Origin: CAZGHF01 sp043797305
GTDB lineage: Bacteria; Patescibacteriota; Minisyncoccia; UBA6257; GWB1-50-10
DNA: 22,161 nt
NCBI GenBank assembly: GCA_043797305.1
Contig: JAZDPW010000007.1
Span: 1-22,161, forward strand
Reading direction: 5' to 3'
Each line of letters opens with the position of its first letter. Position 1 is the stretch's first letter. This document shows, piece after piece, positions 1-6,506 of the stretch. A model generated the notes under the pieces. The model was given only the letters and a program-made list of their open reading frames with translations. It had not been told where the DNA came from and ran no database searches. Both the position numbers and the translations under genes were made by a program.

Positions 1-364
1 GGATGGCCCGTTTTTTAAAATCAAAGACGACCCGCGCCTTACGGGAGTGGGGAAGTTTTTGAGGAAATTCCGCCTGGACGAGTTCCCGCAGTTTTTGAAC
101 GTTTTGAAAGGCGAACTCTCGCTCGTAGGGCCGCGGCCGCACGAACCGGAGGAAATAAAAACCTATCCGCCCAAATTCAGGAAGCTTTATTTCGCAAAAT
201 CGGGATTGACCGGCCTCTCGCAGGTCTCCGGCGCCTCGGCCCTGCCTTATTACAAAGAATTGGAGCTCGACCTTTATTACATTGAACATCAATCGTTTCG
301 GCTGGACTTGAAAATTTTATTGAAAACAGTTTGGATATTTTTTTCGGATCCTACAGGGGTGTAG
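1..364 (+). CDS. Bacterial sugar transferase (polyprenyl-phosphate glycosyl-1-phosphate transferase), C-terminal part
   Basis: The open frame runs in from the left edge (first full codon at base 2), so the N-terminus is missing. The visible part carries the hallmark of the bacterial sugar transferase family: DPRLTGVGKFLRKFRLDEFP followed by a NVLKGELSLVGPRP segment, then GLTGLSQVSG. In known members (WbaP/WcaJ type) this membrane enzyme moves a sugar-1-phosphate from a nucleotide sugar to undecaprenyl phosphate, the first step of a surface polysaccharide. The length after the SLVGPRP motif is normal and the end (DPTGV, TAG) looks intact. A GTG at 47 is internal, not the true start. The glycosyltransferase downstream on the same strand fits an envelope-glycan context. 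The substrate sugar cannot be told. Confidence 0.92.
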   Translation, partial: DGPFFKIKDDPRLTGVGKFLRKFRLDEFPQFLNVLKGELSLVGPRPHEPEEIKTYPPKFRKLYFAKSGLTGLSQVSGASALPYYKELELDLYYIEHQSFRLDLKILLKTVWIFFSDPTGV

Positions 365-549
365 ATTGGTGAGATTGTCTTCTCCTCATCAACCAAAGTC
401 TCCGGGAGATATAAATTATCTCGCTCTCTCGCTACTCGCCACCCAATCTCGCTTTCGCTCGCGGGGCCTGGCTCGTTTGACGCGGCTCGCTCGGTAATTT
501 ATTTATCTCCCTCCGACGGGTTTCTTCGGAAAAGATAATCCCACCACAT
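365..549. repeat. Spacer with imperfect inverted and CTCGCT-rich repeats
   Basis: No coding region is seen between the sugar transferase and the glycosyltransferase. An arm near 401-420 (CGGGAGATATAAATTATC) is matched imperfectly in reverse near 496-515 (GGTAATTTATTTATCTCCC). Between them lie several copies of TCTCGCT/CTCGCTCG-like words. The layout resembles a folded intergenic repeat (REP-like), but whether it recurs elsewhere cannot be seen here. Confidence 0.3.
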
Positions 550-586
550 AAGGAGTTTTTATCATTAAAAAGATGAAAAACTCCTT
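550..586. other. 11-bp inverted repeat (hairpin) just upstream of the glycosyltransferase promoter
   Basis: AAGGAGTTTTT (550-560) is perfectly complementary to AAAAACTCCTT (576-586), with ATC/GAT able to extend the stem across a one-base bulge. No T-run follows on either strand, so it is a poor intrinsic terminator. It overlaps where the -35 region of the promoter at 596-601 would lie, so an operator or attenuating structure is possible. Confidence 0.45.
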
Positions 587-595
587 GGTATGAGA

Positions 596-601
596 TACAA
601 T
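596..601 (+). promoter_or_regulatory. -10 box for a leaderless glycosyltransferase transcript
   Basis: TACAAT lies 6 nt before the ATG at 608, so transcription would begin at or next to the start codon. No Shine-Dalgarno is present. No good -35 is seen. This spacing recurs before other starts in the window and supports 608 over the upstream in-frame ATG at 590, which overlaps the -10 region. Confidence 0.5.
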
Positions 602-607
602 TTAATA

Positions 608-1705
608 ATGCGAGTAGCTATTCTGCATGACTACTTGAATCAATTTGGGGGAGCGGAAAGGGTCCTTATCGCCCTTCTTGAGATTTTCCCCAATGCCGAC
701 CTTTACACCCTTCTTTACGACGAAAGAAAAACCTTCGGATTTTTCAAGAAAAACATTAAAAGAACGAGTTTCTTGGATATTCCTTTCGTGAGGGCAAGAC
801 ACCGGGCTTTTATTCCTTTGATGCCCCTTGCCGTTTCCTCGGTGCGGGGCGTGGGGGACTACGACCTCGTTATTTCTTCAACCGCCGGTTACGCCAAAGG
901 TATGCCCATCCGGGCGCCTTTTCACATAAGTTATTGCCACAGCCCGCTTCGCTACGCCTGGGAAATCGACTATCTGAAAAACCTGGAAATTTCGCCCTGG
1001 CCGCTCCATAAAAGCGTTCTTCACCCGATCGCCAAATGGCTTCGGGGATGGGACAAGCGCGCCAGCCGTTCCGTCAATCTTTTCATCGCCAATTCGAAAT
1101 ATATCGCCGAAAAAATACGTTCTTACTACGGCCGCGATTCCGTCGTCGTTTATCCGCCGGTTGACGAAAAGATTTTCTATCCCGAACCGAAAGCGGCAAG
1201 AAAAGATTATTACCTCATGGTTGGCCGGCTTCTTTACTACAAGGGTTTTGACTTGGGAATCAGGGCGTTTAACAAGCTCAAAAAGCCGCTCAAAATCGTG
1301 GGCTCGGGTCCGGAAATCGATAAGCTTCGGGCAATTGCCGACCCCAACTATATAGAGTTCATTCCTTTCTTGGGCGACGATGAATTGCGGCGAGTTTACA
1401 GCGACGCTAAAGCCCTAATTTTCCCCCAAATAGAGGATTTCGGGCTGGTGGCGGCCGAAGCTTTGTCTTGCGGCACGCCGGTTATTGCCTATAATCAGGG
1501 CGGCGGTCGGGAGATCGTGCAGCATAGAGAAACCGGTTTTCTTTTCAACGAACAGTCCGTGCCCGCCCTTCAGGAAGCGGTCCGGGATTTCGAAGCGATT
1601 TCTTTCGACCGGGCCCATATCGTAAGAGCCGCCAAGCGCTTCTCGAAAGAAGTTTTCAGGAACGAAATCAAAAAAATAGTGAAAGAAAACGGATACGAAG
1701 TGTGA
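608..1705 (+). CDS. Glycosyltransferase, GT4 family (GT-B fold)
   Basis: A 365-residue protein starting MRVAILHDYLNQFGGAERVL, the typical first strand and donor-side GGAE loop of GT4 glycosyltransferases. The C-terminal Rossmann domain has the EX7E motif (E276 to E284 in EDFGLVAAEA) followed by SCGTPVIAYNQGG, which binds the nucleotide sugar. Length is normal. The family transfers a sugar from an NDP- or GDP-sugar to a lipid- or glycan-bound acceptor at the inner face of the membrane; the exact sugar is not predictable. Start 608 is chosen over 590 because family members begin MRVAI and a -10 box sits 6 nt before it. The DUF4012 gene follows after one base, so the two are probably co-transcribed. 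Confidence 0.9.
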   Translation: MRVAILHDYLNQFGGAERVLIALLEIFPNADLYTLLYDERKTFGFFKKNIKRTSFLDIPFVRARHRAFIPLMPLAVSSVRGVGDYDLVISSTAGYAKGMPIRAPFHISYCHSPLRYAWEIDYLKNLEISPWPLHKSVLHPIAKWLRGWDKRASRSVNLFIANSKYIAEKIRSYYGRDSVVVYPPVDEKIFYPEPKAARKDYYLMVGRLLYYKGFDLGIRAFNKLKKPLKIVGSGPEIDKLRAIADPNYIEFIPFLGDDELRRVYSDAKALIFPQIEDFGLVAAEALSCGTPVIAYNQGGGREIVQHRETGFLFNEQSVPALQEAVRDFEAISFDRAHIVRAAKRFSKEVFRNEIKKIVKENGYEV

Positions 1706-1706
1706 T

Positions 1707-3815
1707 ATGAGTAAAAGCAGAAAAAGCGTGCCAGTAAGAAACGTTGAACCGATTCTTATTGACGTAAAAAAACCGGGCTTCAGCTATCGCAATCATGTTA
1801 GGCTTGCCGAGTTAAATCTGTCCCGTCTCCCCAGGAAGGTTCCCACCAGTTTTAATCCTTACGGAAAATTTCTCAAATGGGGAACGGTTTTGGTGGTTTT
1901 CGCGCTTCTTGCCGTTTCGGTTTTTGCCGTTTTCAATCTGAGGCAAGTGAAGGCGGTGGCTCTCGCGAGAGGCGAGCAGGTCGTCAACAACTTCATCGCT
2001 TCGGTTCAAGCTCTTAAGGATTTCAAACCCGATGAAGCAAGTCCGTTCCTCAAAGAAAACACTGAGGAAATTTCCCGCTTGAGCGAAGTTTTAGACAAGA
2101 CCTCGTCCCGAACGCTTATCGGCGCCTTGGGGAGCATCGTTCCCGCCTTTAAGGAAGCGGGGACTTTTTTGGGTCAAACCGCCGACCTTAATTTAGGATT
2201 CCTGAAATTATCCGAGGTGATAAGCGACCTTCAGAAAAACGGTTTCGGTTATTTCCAGAACGACGGCGCGACGTTCCTCAGCCGTTTGGGGGAAATGAAA
2301 AGTTTGATAACCGACATCACCGGTAAAATTGAACTTATGAAGAACACGACGGCATCCCTCAAAAACGTTTCCCCGATTTTTACGGGCGCCGACGAGTTCT
2401 TAAGAGGCGAATACCTGCGGTATAGTTCCGATTTGCAGAACCTGGACGGTTTTTTGAACGGTTTGATCGAGACCCTCGGTTCGGATGAGGAGAAACGCAT
2501 TCTTCTTATTTTCCACAATCCGGCGGAAATCCGGCCGGCCGGAGGCTTTATCGGCAGTTATGGCGTTCTTACGGTCAAAAATGGCCAGATGGCCAACCTG
2601 GAAGTTCAGGATATTTACTGGCCGGACCACCCGATGAATTTCGACTTGAAAGTAATTCCGCCCGAGCCGCTTCAGGCGGTTACGACCGACTGGGCGGCCC
2701 GCGACGCCAACTGGTTCTTCGATTTTCCGACTTCGGCCGAAACCGTGATGGATTTTCTGGAAAGCTCGAAGATTTACAAGGAAAACGATATCAAATTCGA
2801 AGGGGCGATTGCCTTGAATATCCGGCTCATCGAAACCATTCTTGACGTTATCGGGCCGGTTGAGCTCGAAGAATACAATCTCACTATCACGAGCGACAAC
2901 TTTCTTTCCGAAATCCAGCGGGAAGTGGAAACCGGCCGCGACAAGAAAGTCGGCAGCAACCCCAAGAAAATCTTAAGCGTTCTTACCCCGCTCCTCTTGG
3001 ATAAATTGAACAATTTGGAAGAAGGGCAAAAGCAGGAAATTTTTGACGCTTTTCGCAATCATTTCGACAAAAAAGACATTATGGTTTTCTCGCGCGTTCC
3101 CTCGCTTACATCTTTCCTGAAGTCAATCGGCATTGACGGTTCGGTTTACTCCCTTCCTTCGAGTTTTTGGGGAAGTTATGTCGCGGTGGTAAATGCGAAC
3201 ATCGCCGGCGGCAAAAGCGATGCTTTTGTCGAAGAAGCGGTGGAAATCCGGCTGGATGTCGATACCGAGGGCGGCGTATTTACCGACCTCTCGGTTATTC
3301 GAACCCACAACGGGGAGAACGAGAAAGATTCCTGGTGGCGGGCGACAAACCAGAACTTCATCCAGATTTTTACCAATCCCGGCTCGACGATTGTTTCCTT
3401 GAAAGGCAACGACGTCAAGAAATACGCCAAACCGGATTACAGCAAGGGCGGTTACGCCGTTAATCCCGACTTGGACAAAATTGAGAGCACCAAAGTTCTC
3501 CTTACCGATTACAACGCTTGGAGCATGGACGCTTTCGGCAAAACGGTTTTTGCCGCCTGGTGGAGGATTCCGGCCGGGGAGAGCGAAACCCTGAATCTTC
3601 GCTATCAGACGTCGTCCAACAACCAGTCGCTGCCCGTGCCGGACAAGAAATTCCGATTCATATTCGAGCGCCAGTCCGGCGTGAAAAATTCCCTTAAAGT
3701 GACGATTGGCGCGCCGCTCGGCTACCAGTGGGCGGAAGCAGGAGGCCCCGTGTTTATTTACGAAGATGCCGACCCGGATAGCAGGATTGTTTTGGATTTG
3801 ACGCTTGTTAAATGA
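1707..3815 (+). CDS. DUF4012 membrane-anchored protein
   Basis: A 702-residue protein with a basic N-terminal cytoplasmic segment, one membrane helix at about residues 58-77 (WGTVLVVFALLAVSVFAVF), and a large outer region. The stretch around residues 265-286 (LLIFHNPAEIRPAGGFIGSY) is the recognisable core of DUF4012. Biochemical function of the family is unknown; it often sits beside glycosyltransferases and sugar transferases, as here, which suggests a role in envelope glycan assembly or attachment (inference). The ATG comes one base after the glycosyltransferase stop, and its own stop overlaps the lepA start (ATGA), so it is the middle gene of one transcript. No truncation is seen. Confidence 0.85.
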   Translation: MSKSRKSVPVRNVEPILIDVKKPGFSYRNHVRLAELNLSRLPRKVPTSFNPYGKFLKWGTVLVVFALLAVSVFAVFNLRQVKAVALARGEQVVNNFIASVQALKDFKPDEASPFLKENTEEISRLSEVLDKTSSRTLIGALGSIVPAFKEAGTFLGQTADLNLGFLKLSEVISDLQKNGFGYFQNDGATFLSRLGEMKSLITDITGKIELMKNTTASLKNVSPIFTGADEFLRGEYLRYSSDLQNLDGFLNGLIETLGSDEEKRILLIFHNPAEIRPAGGFIGSYGVLTVKNGQMANLEVQDIYWPDHPMNFDLKVIPPEPLQAVTTDWAARDANWFFDFPTSAETVMDFLESSKIYKENDIKFEGAIALNIRLIETILDVIGPVELEEYNLTITSDNFLSEIQREVETGRDKKVGSNPKKILSVLTPLLLDKLNNLEEGQKQEIFDAFRNHFDKKDIMVFSRVPSLTSFLKSIGIDGSVYSLPSSFWGSYVAVVNANIAGGKSDAFVEEAVEIRLDVDTEGGVFTDLSVIRTHNGENEKDSWWRATNQNFIQIFTNPGSTIVSLKGNDVKKYAKPDYSKGGYAVNPDLDKIESTKVLLTDYNAWSMDAFGKTVFAAWWRIPAGESETLNLRYQTSSNNQSLPVPDKKFRFIFERQSGVKNSLKVTIGAPLGYQWAEAGGPVFIYEDADPDSRIVLDLTLVK

Positions 3816-5587
3816 TCAGCAATATCAGAAACTTTTGCGTAATTGCCCATATCGACCACGGCAAATCAACCTTGGCCGACCGTTTTTTGGAGGTAACGGG
3901 TACGATCGAGGCGCGGCGAATGAAAGCGCAATACCTCGACCAGCTGGAGCTCGAGCGCGAGCGCGGCATTACGATAAAAATGGCTCCCGTCCGGATGTCG
4001 TATGTTTCGGGCGGCGAGTCGTACGTTTTGAATCTAATTGACACTCCCGGTCATTCCGATTTCGGTTATGAAGTTTCCCGGGCTCTTCAGGCGGTTGAGG
4101 GCGCGATTTTATTGATTGACGCGATTCAGGGGATTCAGGCTCAGACGCTTGCCAATTTCCGGTCGGCGAAGGCAGCCGGGCTTACCTTGATCGGCGCCGT
4201 AAACAAAGTTGATTTATTCAAGGACAAAAACGACGACCGGTTGAGAAAAGTCGTAAAAGAAACGGCCGAGCTTTTGGAAGTTCCGGAGAGCGAAATTTTT
4301 CTCGTCTCCGGGAAAACGGGGCGGGGAGTAGAAGAGCTTCTGGATGCCGTTATAGAAAAGGTGCCGCCGCCGAAAATCAAAAACTTTGATTTCAGCCGGG
4401 GATTGATTTTTGATTCCTTCTACGACGAACACAAGGGTGCTATTGCTTCGGTAAGAATCTTTGACGGAAAATTGGCGGTTTACGACGTTATTAATTTGAT
4501 TGCGGGGGGCGTGAAAACAAAAATAAAAGAATTGGGTTATTTCATACCGGAGTTGAAAGCGGCAAAGGAACTCTTGGCCGGCGAGGTCGGCTATGTTGCG
4601 ACCGGCATCAAAGACCCCGAGAAAATTAAAATCGGCGACACGGTTACGAACGGCGGTCCGGCATTGACTGGTTACAAAGAGCCCAAACCCGTCGTTTTCG
4701 TTTCCTTTTATCCGGAAGACGCCAATGATTACGAATTCCTCCAGAAGGGCCTGCAAAAGCTGAAATTGAACGATTCCGCCCTTACCGTGGAACCGGACCA
4801 AAACGAGGTTCTCGGCCGGGGGTTTAAAGTCGGGTTTTTGGGCCGGCTTCATTTTGAAATTACGGCCGAGCGCCTCAAGCGCGAATTCGGCGTTGAAACG
4901 ACGAATACTTTTCCTTCGGTTGTCTATAAAGTGAAGACCAAGGGTAAATTCAAGGAAATAGTGAAACCGGATGATTTGCCCGCGGAATTCGAAGAAATCT
5001 GGGAACCGATGGTGAAAATCGAGATAATCGTTCCGCCTGATTATCTGAACGGCCTTTTTCCGTTAGCCAAGATGTTCCGGCTCTCCGATATTCAAAATTC
5101 CAACTTTCAGGATAGGGCAAAAATAACGGCCGAGATGCCGCTCGCCGAGCTTATCAGTGATTTTGACGACAAATTGAAATCTCTGACCGAAGGCTACGCC
5201 TCTTTCAGTTACGAATTTGCCGAGTACAAAAAAGCTGATATCGTGAAGGTGGATTTTTTGGCGGCGGGAGAACAAATCCCGGGCTTGTCCCGTTTCCTGC
5301 CGAAGGCGACTTACGAAATGGAGGCGAGGGTAATGGTCAAGCGCCTGAAGGAGCTTTTGCCGCGCCGGCAGTTCGCCCAGGCCATTCAAGCCGCCGCTTC
5401 GGGGAGAATAATCGCGAGAGAGGACATCCCGGCTCTGAAAAAAGACGTGACGGGTTATTTATACGGTGGTGACAGAACCCGGAAAATGAAACTTTGGGCC
5501 AAGCAGAAAAAAGGCAAGAAACGCCTTAAGGAAAGGGGAGAAGCGAGAATTCCACCCTCAGTTTTCCGCGAATTGTTGAAGAAATAG
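3812..5587 (+). CDS. lepA: Translation elongation factor 4 (LepA), GTPase
   Basis: A 591-residue protein, the usual LepA length. The order is complete: P-loop AHIDHGKST (residues 12-20), switch I ERERGITIKM, G3 DTPGH (77-81, with the catalytic His), G4 NKVD (131-134), then domains II, III and V and the LepA-specific C-terminal domain with YGGDRTRKMKLWAKQKKGKK and IPPSVF. LepA binds the ribosome and GTP and acts on stalled or mis-positioned elongation complexes. The start overlaps the DUF4012 stop by 4 nt (ATGA), implying translational coupling. The next gene's promoter lies in and just after the 3' end of this gene. Confidence 0.97.
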   Translation: MISNIRNFCVIAHIDHGKSTLADRFLEVTGTIEARRMKAQYLDQLELERERGITIKMAPVRMSYVSGGESYVLNLIDTPGHSDFGYEVSRALQAVEGAILLIDAIQGIQAQTLANFRSAKAAGLTLIGAVNKVDLFKDKNDDRLRKVVKETAELLEVPESEIFLVSGKTGRGVEELLDAVIEKVPPPKIKNFDFSRGLIFDSFYDEHKGAIASVRIFDGKLAVYDVINLIAGGVKTKIKELGYFIPELKAAKELLAGEVGYVATGIKDPEKIKIGDTVTNGGPALTGYKEPKPVVFVSFYPEDANDYEFLQKGLQKLKLNDSALTVEPDQNEVLGRGFKVGFLGRLHFEITAERLKREFGVETTNTFPSVVYKVKTKGKFKEIVKPDDLPAEFEEIWEPMVKIEIIVPPDYLNGLFPLAKMFRLSDIQNSNFQDRAKITAEMPLAELISDFDDKLKSLTEGYASFSYEFAEYKKADIVKVDFLAAGEQIPGLSRFLPKATYEMEARVMVKRLKELLPRRQFAQAIQAAASGRIIAREDIPALKKDVTGYLYGGDRTRKMKLWAKQKKGKKRLKERGEARIPPSVFRELLKK

Positions 5588-5605
5588 GGGATTTGTCTTT
5601 ATAAT
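5576..5605 (+). promoter_or_regulatory. Sigma70-like promoter, leaderless spacing
   Basis: TTGAAG (5576-5581), an 18-bp spacer and a perfect TATAAT (5600-5605). The ATG at 5613 follows after 7 nt, so the start codon is close to the predicted transcription start. It overlaps the lepA 3' end. It drives the short ORF of the first inverted-repeat element and probably the DivIC-like gene beyond. Confidence 0.6.
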
Positions 5606-5612
5606 TAAGGAG

Positions 5613-5729
5613 ATGAACCCCGTTAGAAGTTCTTGGCAAAAGATTTTAGGGGTAAAATCTTTTGCTTGGAACAAGCGGGGAAAAGAAAAAGAAACAAACC
5701 TATTCAGAATCAATGCAAAGGTCTCATAA
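5613..5729 (+). CDS. Small ORF inside inverted-repeat element (38 aa)
   Basis: ATG at 5613, 7 nt after a TATAAT box, opens a 38-codon frame beginning MNPVRSSWQKILG and ending in TAA at 5727. The first residues (MNPVRS) come from the terminal inverted repeat, and the GIY-YIG protein of the second element starts with the same six residues. The product is basic with no recognised domain. It may be a peptide, or only a reading frame kept open to couple translation into the downstream gene. Confidence 0.3.
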   Translation: MNPVRSSWQKILGVKSFAWNKRGKEKETNLFRINAKVS

Positions 5730-5752
5730 ATACAAACTTCTAACGGGGTGAA
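5614..5752 (+). mobile_element. Short element with 14-bp terminal inverted repeats, copy 1 (no nuclease)
   Basis: CCCCGTTAGAAGTT at 5618-5631 is exactly inverted at 5735-5748, and TGAA occurs directly outside both ends (5614-5617 and 5749-5752). The core is 131 bp. It carries a perfect hairpin (5636-5665) and a 38-codon ORF whose first six codons are made of flank plus inverted repeat. The interior shares nothing obvious with the GIY-YIG copy at 6217-6506; only the ends match. It resembles a MITE-like, non-autonomous form. Joining the flanks at TGAA would give an uninterrupted ATG-AAC start for the DivIC-like gene. The mobility mechanism is not shown by the sequence. Confidence 0.6.
5636..5665. 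other. Perfect 13-bp hairpin with GGGG loop
   Basis: GCAAAAGATTTTA (5636-5648) and its exact complement TAAAATCTTTTGC (5653-5665) flank a GGGG loop. It lies within the first inverted-repeat element, 48 bases after the lepA stop. No T-run follows, so it is not a standard terminator. It could stabilise a transcript or be a recognition structure of the element. Confidence 0.6.
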
Positions 5753-6026
5753 CTGGTGGAGGATAATAATCATTGCCGTTATTATTGTCGTTTTGGGTTT
5801 GGGAATTTACAGCCTAATAAGAGAAAAGAGCGTTTTAGGAAGAGAAGTGGCGGGGTTGAGAAGCGAGTTTCAGAAGCTTGAAAAAGAAAACCGGGAACTT
5901 ACTTCCCGGATAGAGTATTTCGCGAATCCCGAGAATCTCTTGAAAGAAATCAAATCCCAGTTTAATTATCGGGAGCAGGGAGAAGGATTGATAATTATCG
6001 TTCCTAACAAAACGGCGACCGAGTAG
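5748..6026 (+). CDS. Septum formation initiator-like protein (DivIC/FtsB type)
   Basis: A 92-residue protein with a short N-terminus, one membrane helix (about residues 5-22, RIIIIAVIIVVLGLGIYSLI), a coiled coil (about 28-60) and the closing segment YFANPENLLKEIKSQFNYRE and GEGLIIIVP typical of DivIC/FtsB-like proteins. Known relatives join the FtsL-FtsQ subcomplex of the divisome. Start: GTG at 5748 is the only plausible one, since an in-frame stop lies at 5727. That GTG is formed at the edge of the inverted-repeat element, so the start codon is shared with the element end. There is no clear Shine-Dalgarno; translation may rely on coupling with the upstream 38-codon ORF. Confidence 0.75.
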   Translation: MNWWRIIIIAVIIVVLGLGIYSLIREKSVLGREVAGLRSEFQKLEKENRELTSRIEYFANPENLLKEIKSQFNYREQGEGLIIIVPNKTATE

Positions 6027-6044
6027 GCGGTCCCGTTAAATTTT

Positions 6045-6118
6045 GCGAGATTAGTATAGTGGTAGTACACTAGCTTCCCAAGCTAGGGACACCGGTTCGA
6101 TCCCGGTATCTCGCACCA
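6045..6118 (+). tRNA. tRNA-Gly (anticodon CCC), CCA encoded
   Basis: The acceptor stem GCGAGAT (6045-6051) pairs with ATCTCGC (6108-6114). The anticodon stem is CTAGC/GCTAG with loop TTCCCAA, giving anticodon CCC, which reads GGG. The T arm is CCGGTTCGATCCCGG. A73 is followed by encoded CCA (6116-6118). All arms are intact, 74 nt including CCA. Confidence 0.95.
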
Positions 6119-6136
6119 AAACAAAGCAAAATTTAT

Positions 6137-6183
6137 GCGGGGCCGAGCACATTTGTTTAATTCGATTCCCGTATCCCGCACCA
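6137..6183 (+). pseudogene. Decayed tRNA 3' end / tRNA-like remnant
   Basis: A partial copy of a tRNA 3' half lies just after tRNA-Gly. TTCGATTCCCG and TATCCCGCACCAAA (about 6161-6185) resemble TTCGATCCCGG and TATCTCGCACCAAA of the intact gene. GCGGG at 6137 can pair with CCCGC at 6175-6179. The D and anticodon arms are absent, so it is not a working tRNA. It may be the leftover of a second tRNA gene or an attachment-site duplication from an old integration. Confidence 0.55.
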
Positions 6184-6202
6184 AATAGAGAACTTTGTTT
6201 GT

Positions 6203-6208
6203 TATAAT
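6203..6208 (+). promoter_or_regulatory. -10 box, leaderless spacing, for the GIY-YIG gene
   Basis: TATAAT ends 7 nt before the ATG at 6216. The surrounding bases match those before the first element (TATAATTNAGGNNATGAA in both), so either this promoter is part of the element or both elements entered the same kind of start site. No good -35 is seen. Confidence 0.5.
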
Positions 6209-6215
6209 TTAGGCA

Positions 6216-6497
6216 ATGAACCCCGTTAGAAGTCACTGGTGGTATGTTTATGTCCTGATGAGTGAAAAGACCGGGGAATGGTATATCGGCTCCACGAAGG
6301 ATTTGCAAAAAAGAATTTTAAGGCATAATGCAGGCAAGAACCAATCAACAAAACACGGAACGCCTTGGAAATTGATATACTGCGAAATGAGTAAGAACCA
6401 AAAAGATGCCCGAGCCAGAGAAAAATATCTCAAGTCAGGCATGGGTCGGAGATATCTCAAAAACCGCTTAAAATTCTTTTTTGCCCATGACTTCTAA
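6216..6497 (+). CDS. GIY-YIG endonuclease domain protein
   Basis: A 93-residue single-domain GIY-YIG protein. The motif appears as YVY (residues 10-12) and YIG (23-25), with the catalytic-type Arg at 33 and metal-binding Glu at 69 (AREKYLK). Length fits the small stand-alone class (COG2827-like). Known members are Mg-dependent nucleases; some are homing endonucleases, others repair-type. The first six residues, MNPVRS, and the stop codon are formed by the inverted-repeat ends, so the gene is moulded into the element. A TATAAT box 7 nt upstream suggests a leaderless mRNA. The last codons overlap the alternative start (6487) of the next gene. Confidence 0.88.
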   Translation: MNPVRSHWWYVYVLMSEKTGEWYIGSTKDLQKRILRHNAGKNQSTKHGTPWKLIYCEMSKNQKDARAREKYLKSGMGRRYLKNRLKFFFAHDF

Positions 6498-6506
6498 CGG
6501 GGTGAA
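6217..6506 (+). mobile_element. Inverted-repeat element carrying a GIY-YIG nuclease gene, copy 2
   Basis: CCCCGTTAGAAGT (6221-6233) is exactly inverted at 6490-6502, with TGAA directly outside both ends (6217-6220 and 6503-6506). The core is 282 bp and is almost filled by the GIY-YIG gene, whose start overlaps the left end and whose TAA stop lies inside the right end. The ends equal those of the element at 5614-5752. As in that copy, the next gene begins with GTG-AAC at the boundary and the left side begins with ATG-AAC. The likely role is a minimal homing or transposition-like element with its own nuclease (inference). Confidence 0.65.

Noticed and set aside
365..549. CRISPR array from the repeated CTCGCT words
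   Set aside because: Repeats are short, irregular and without equal spacers; no cas genes are present.
4214..4852. Minus-strand 212-codon frame inside lepA
   Set aside because: Shadow of a complete lepA gene on the other strand; no domain and no start signal.
6051..6308. Minus-strand 85-codon frame ending RDTGIEPVSLAWEASVLPLY
   Set aside because: It is antisense to the tRNA-Gly gene; this is the usual false protein read from the complement of a tRNA.
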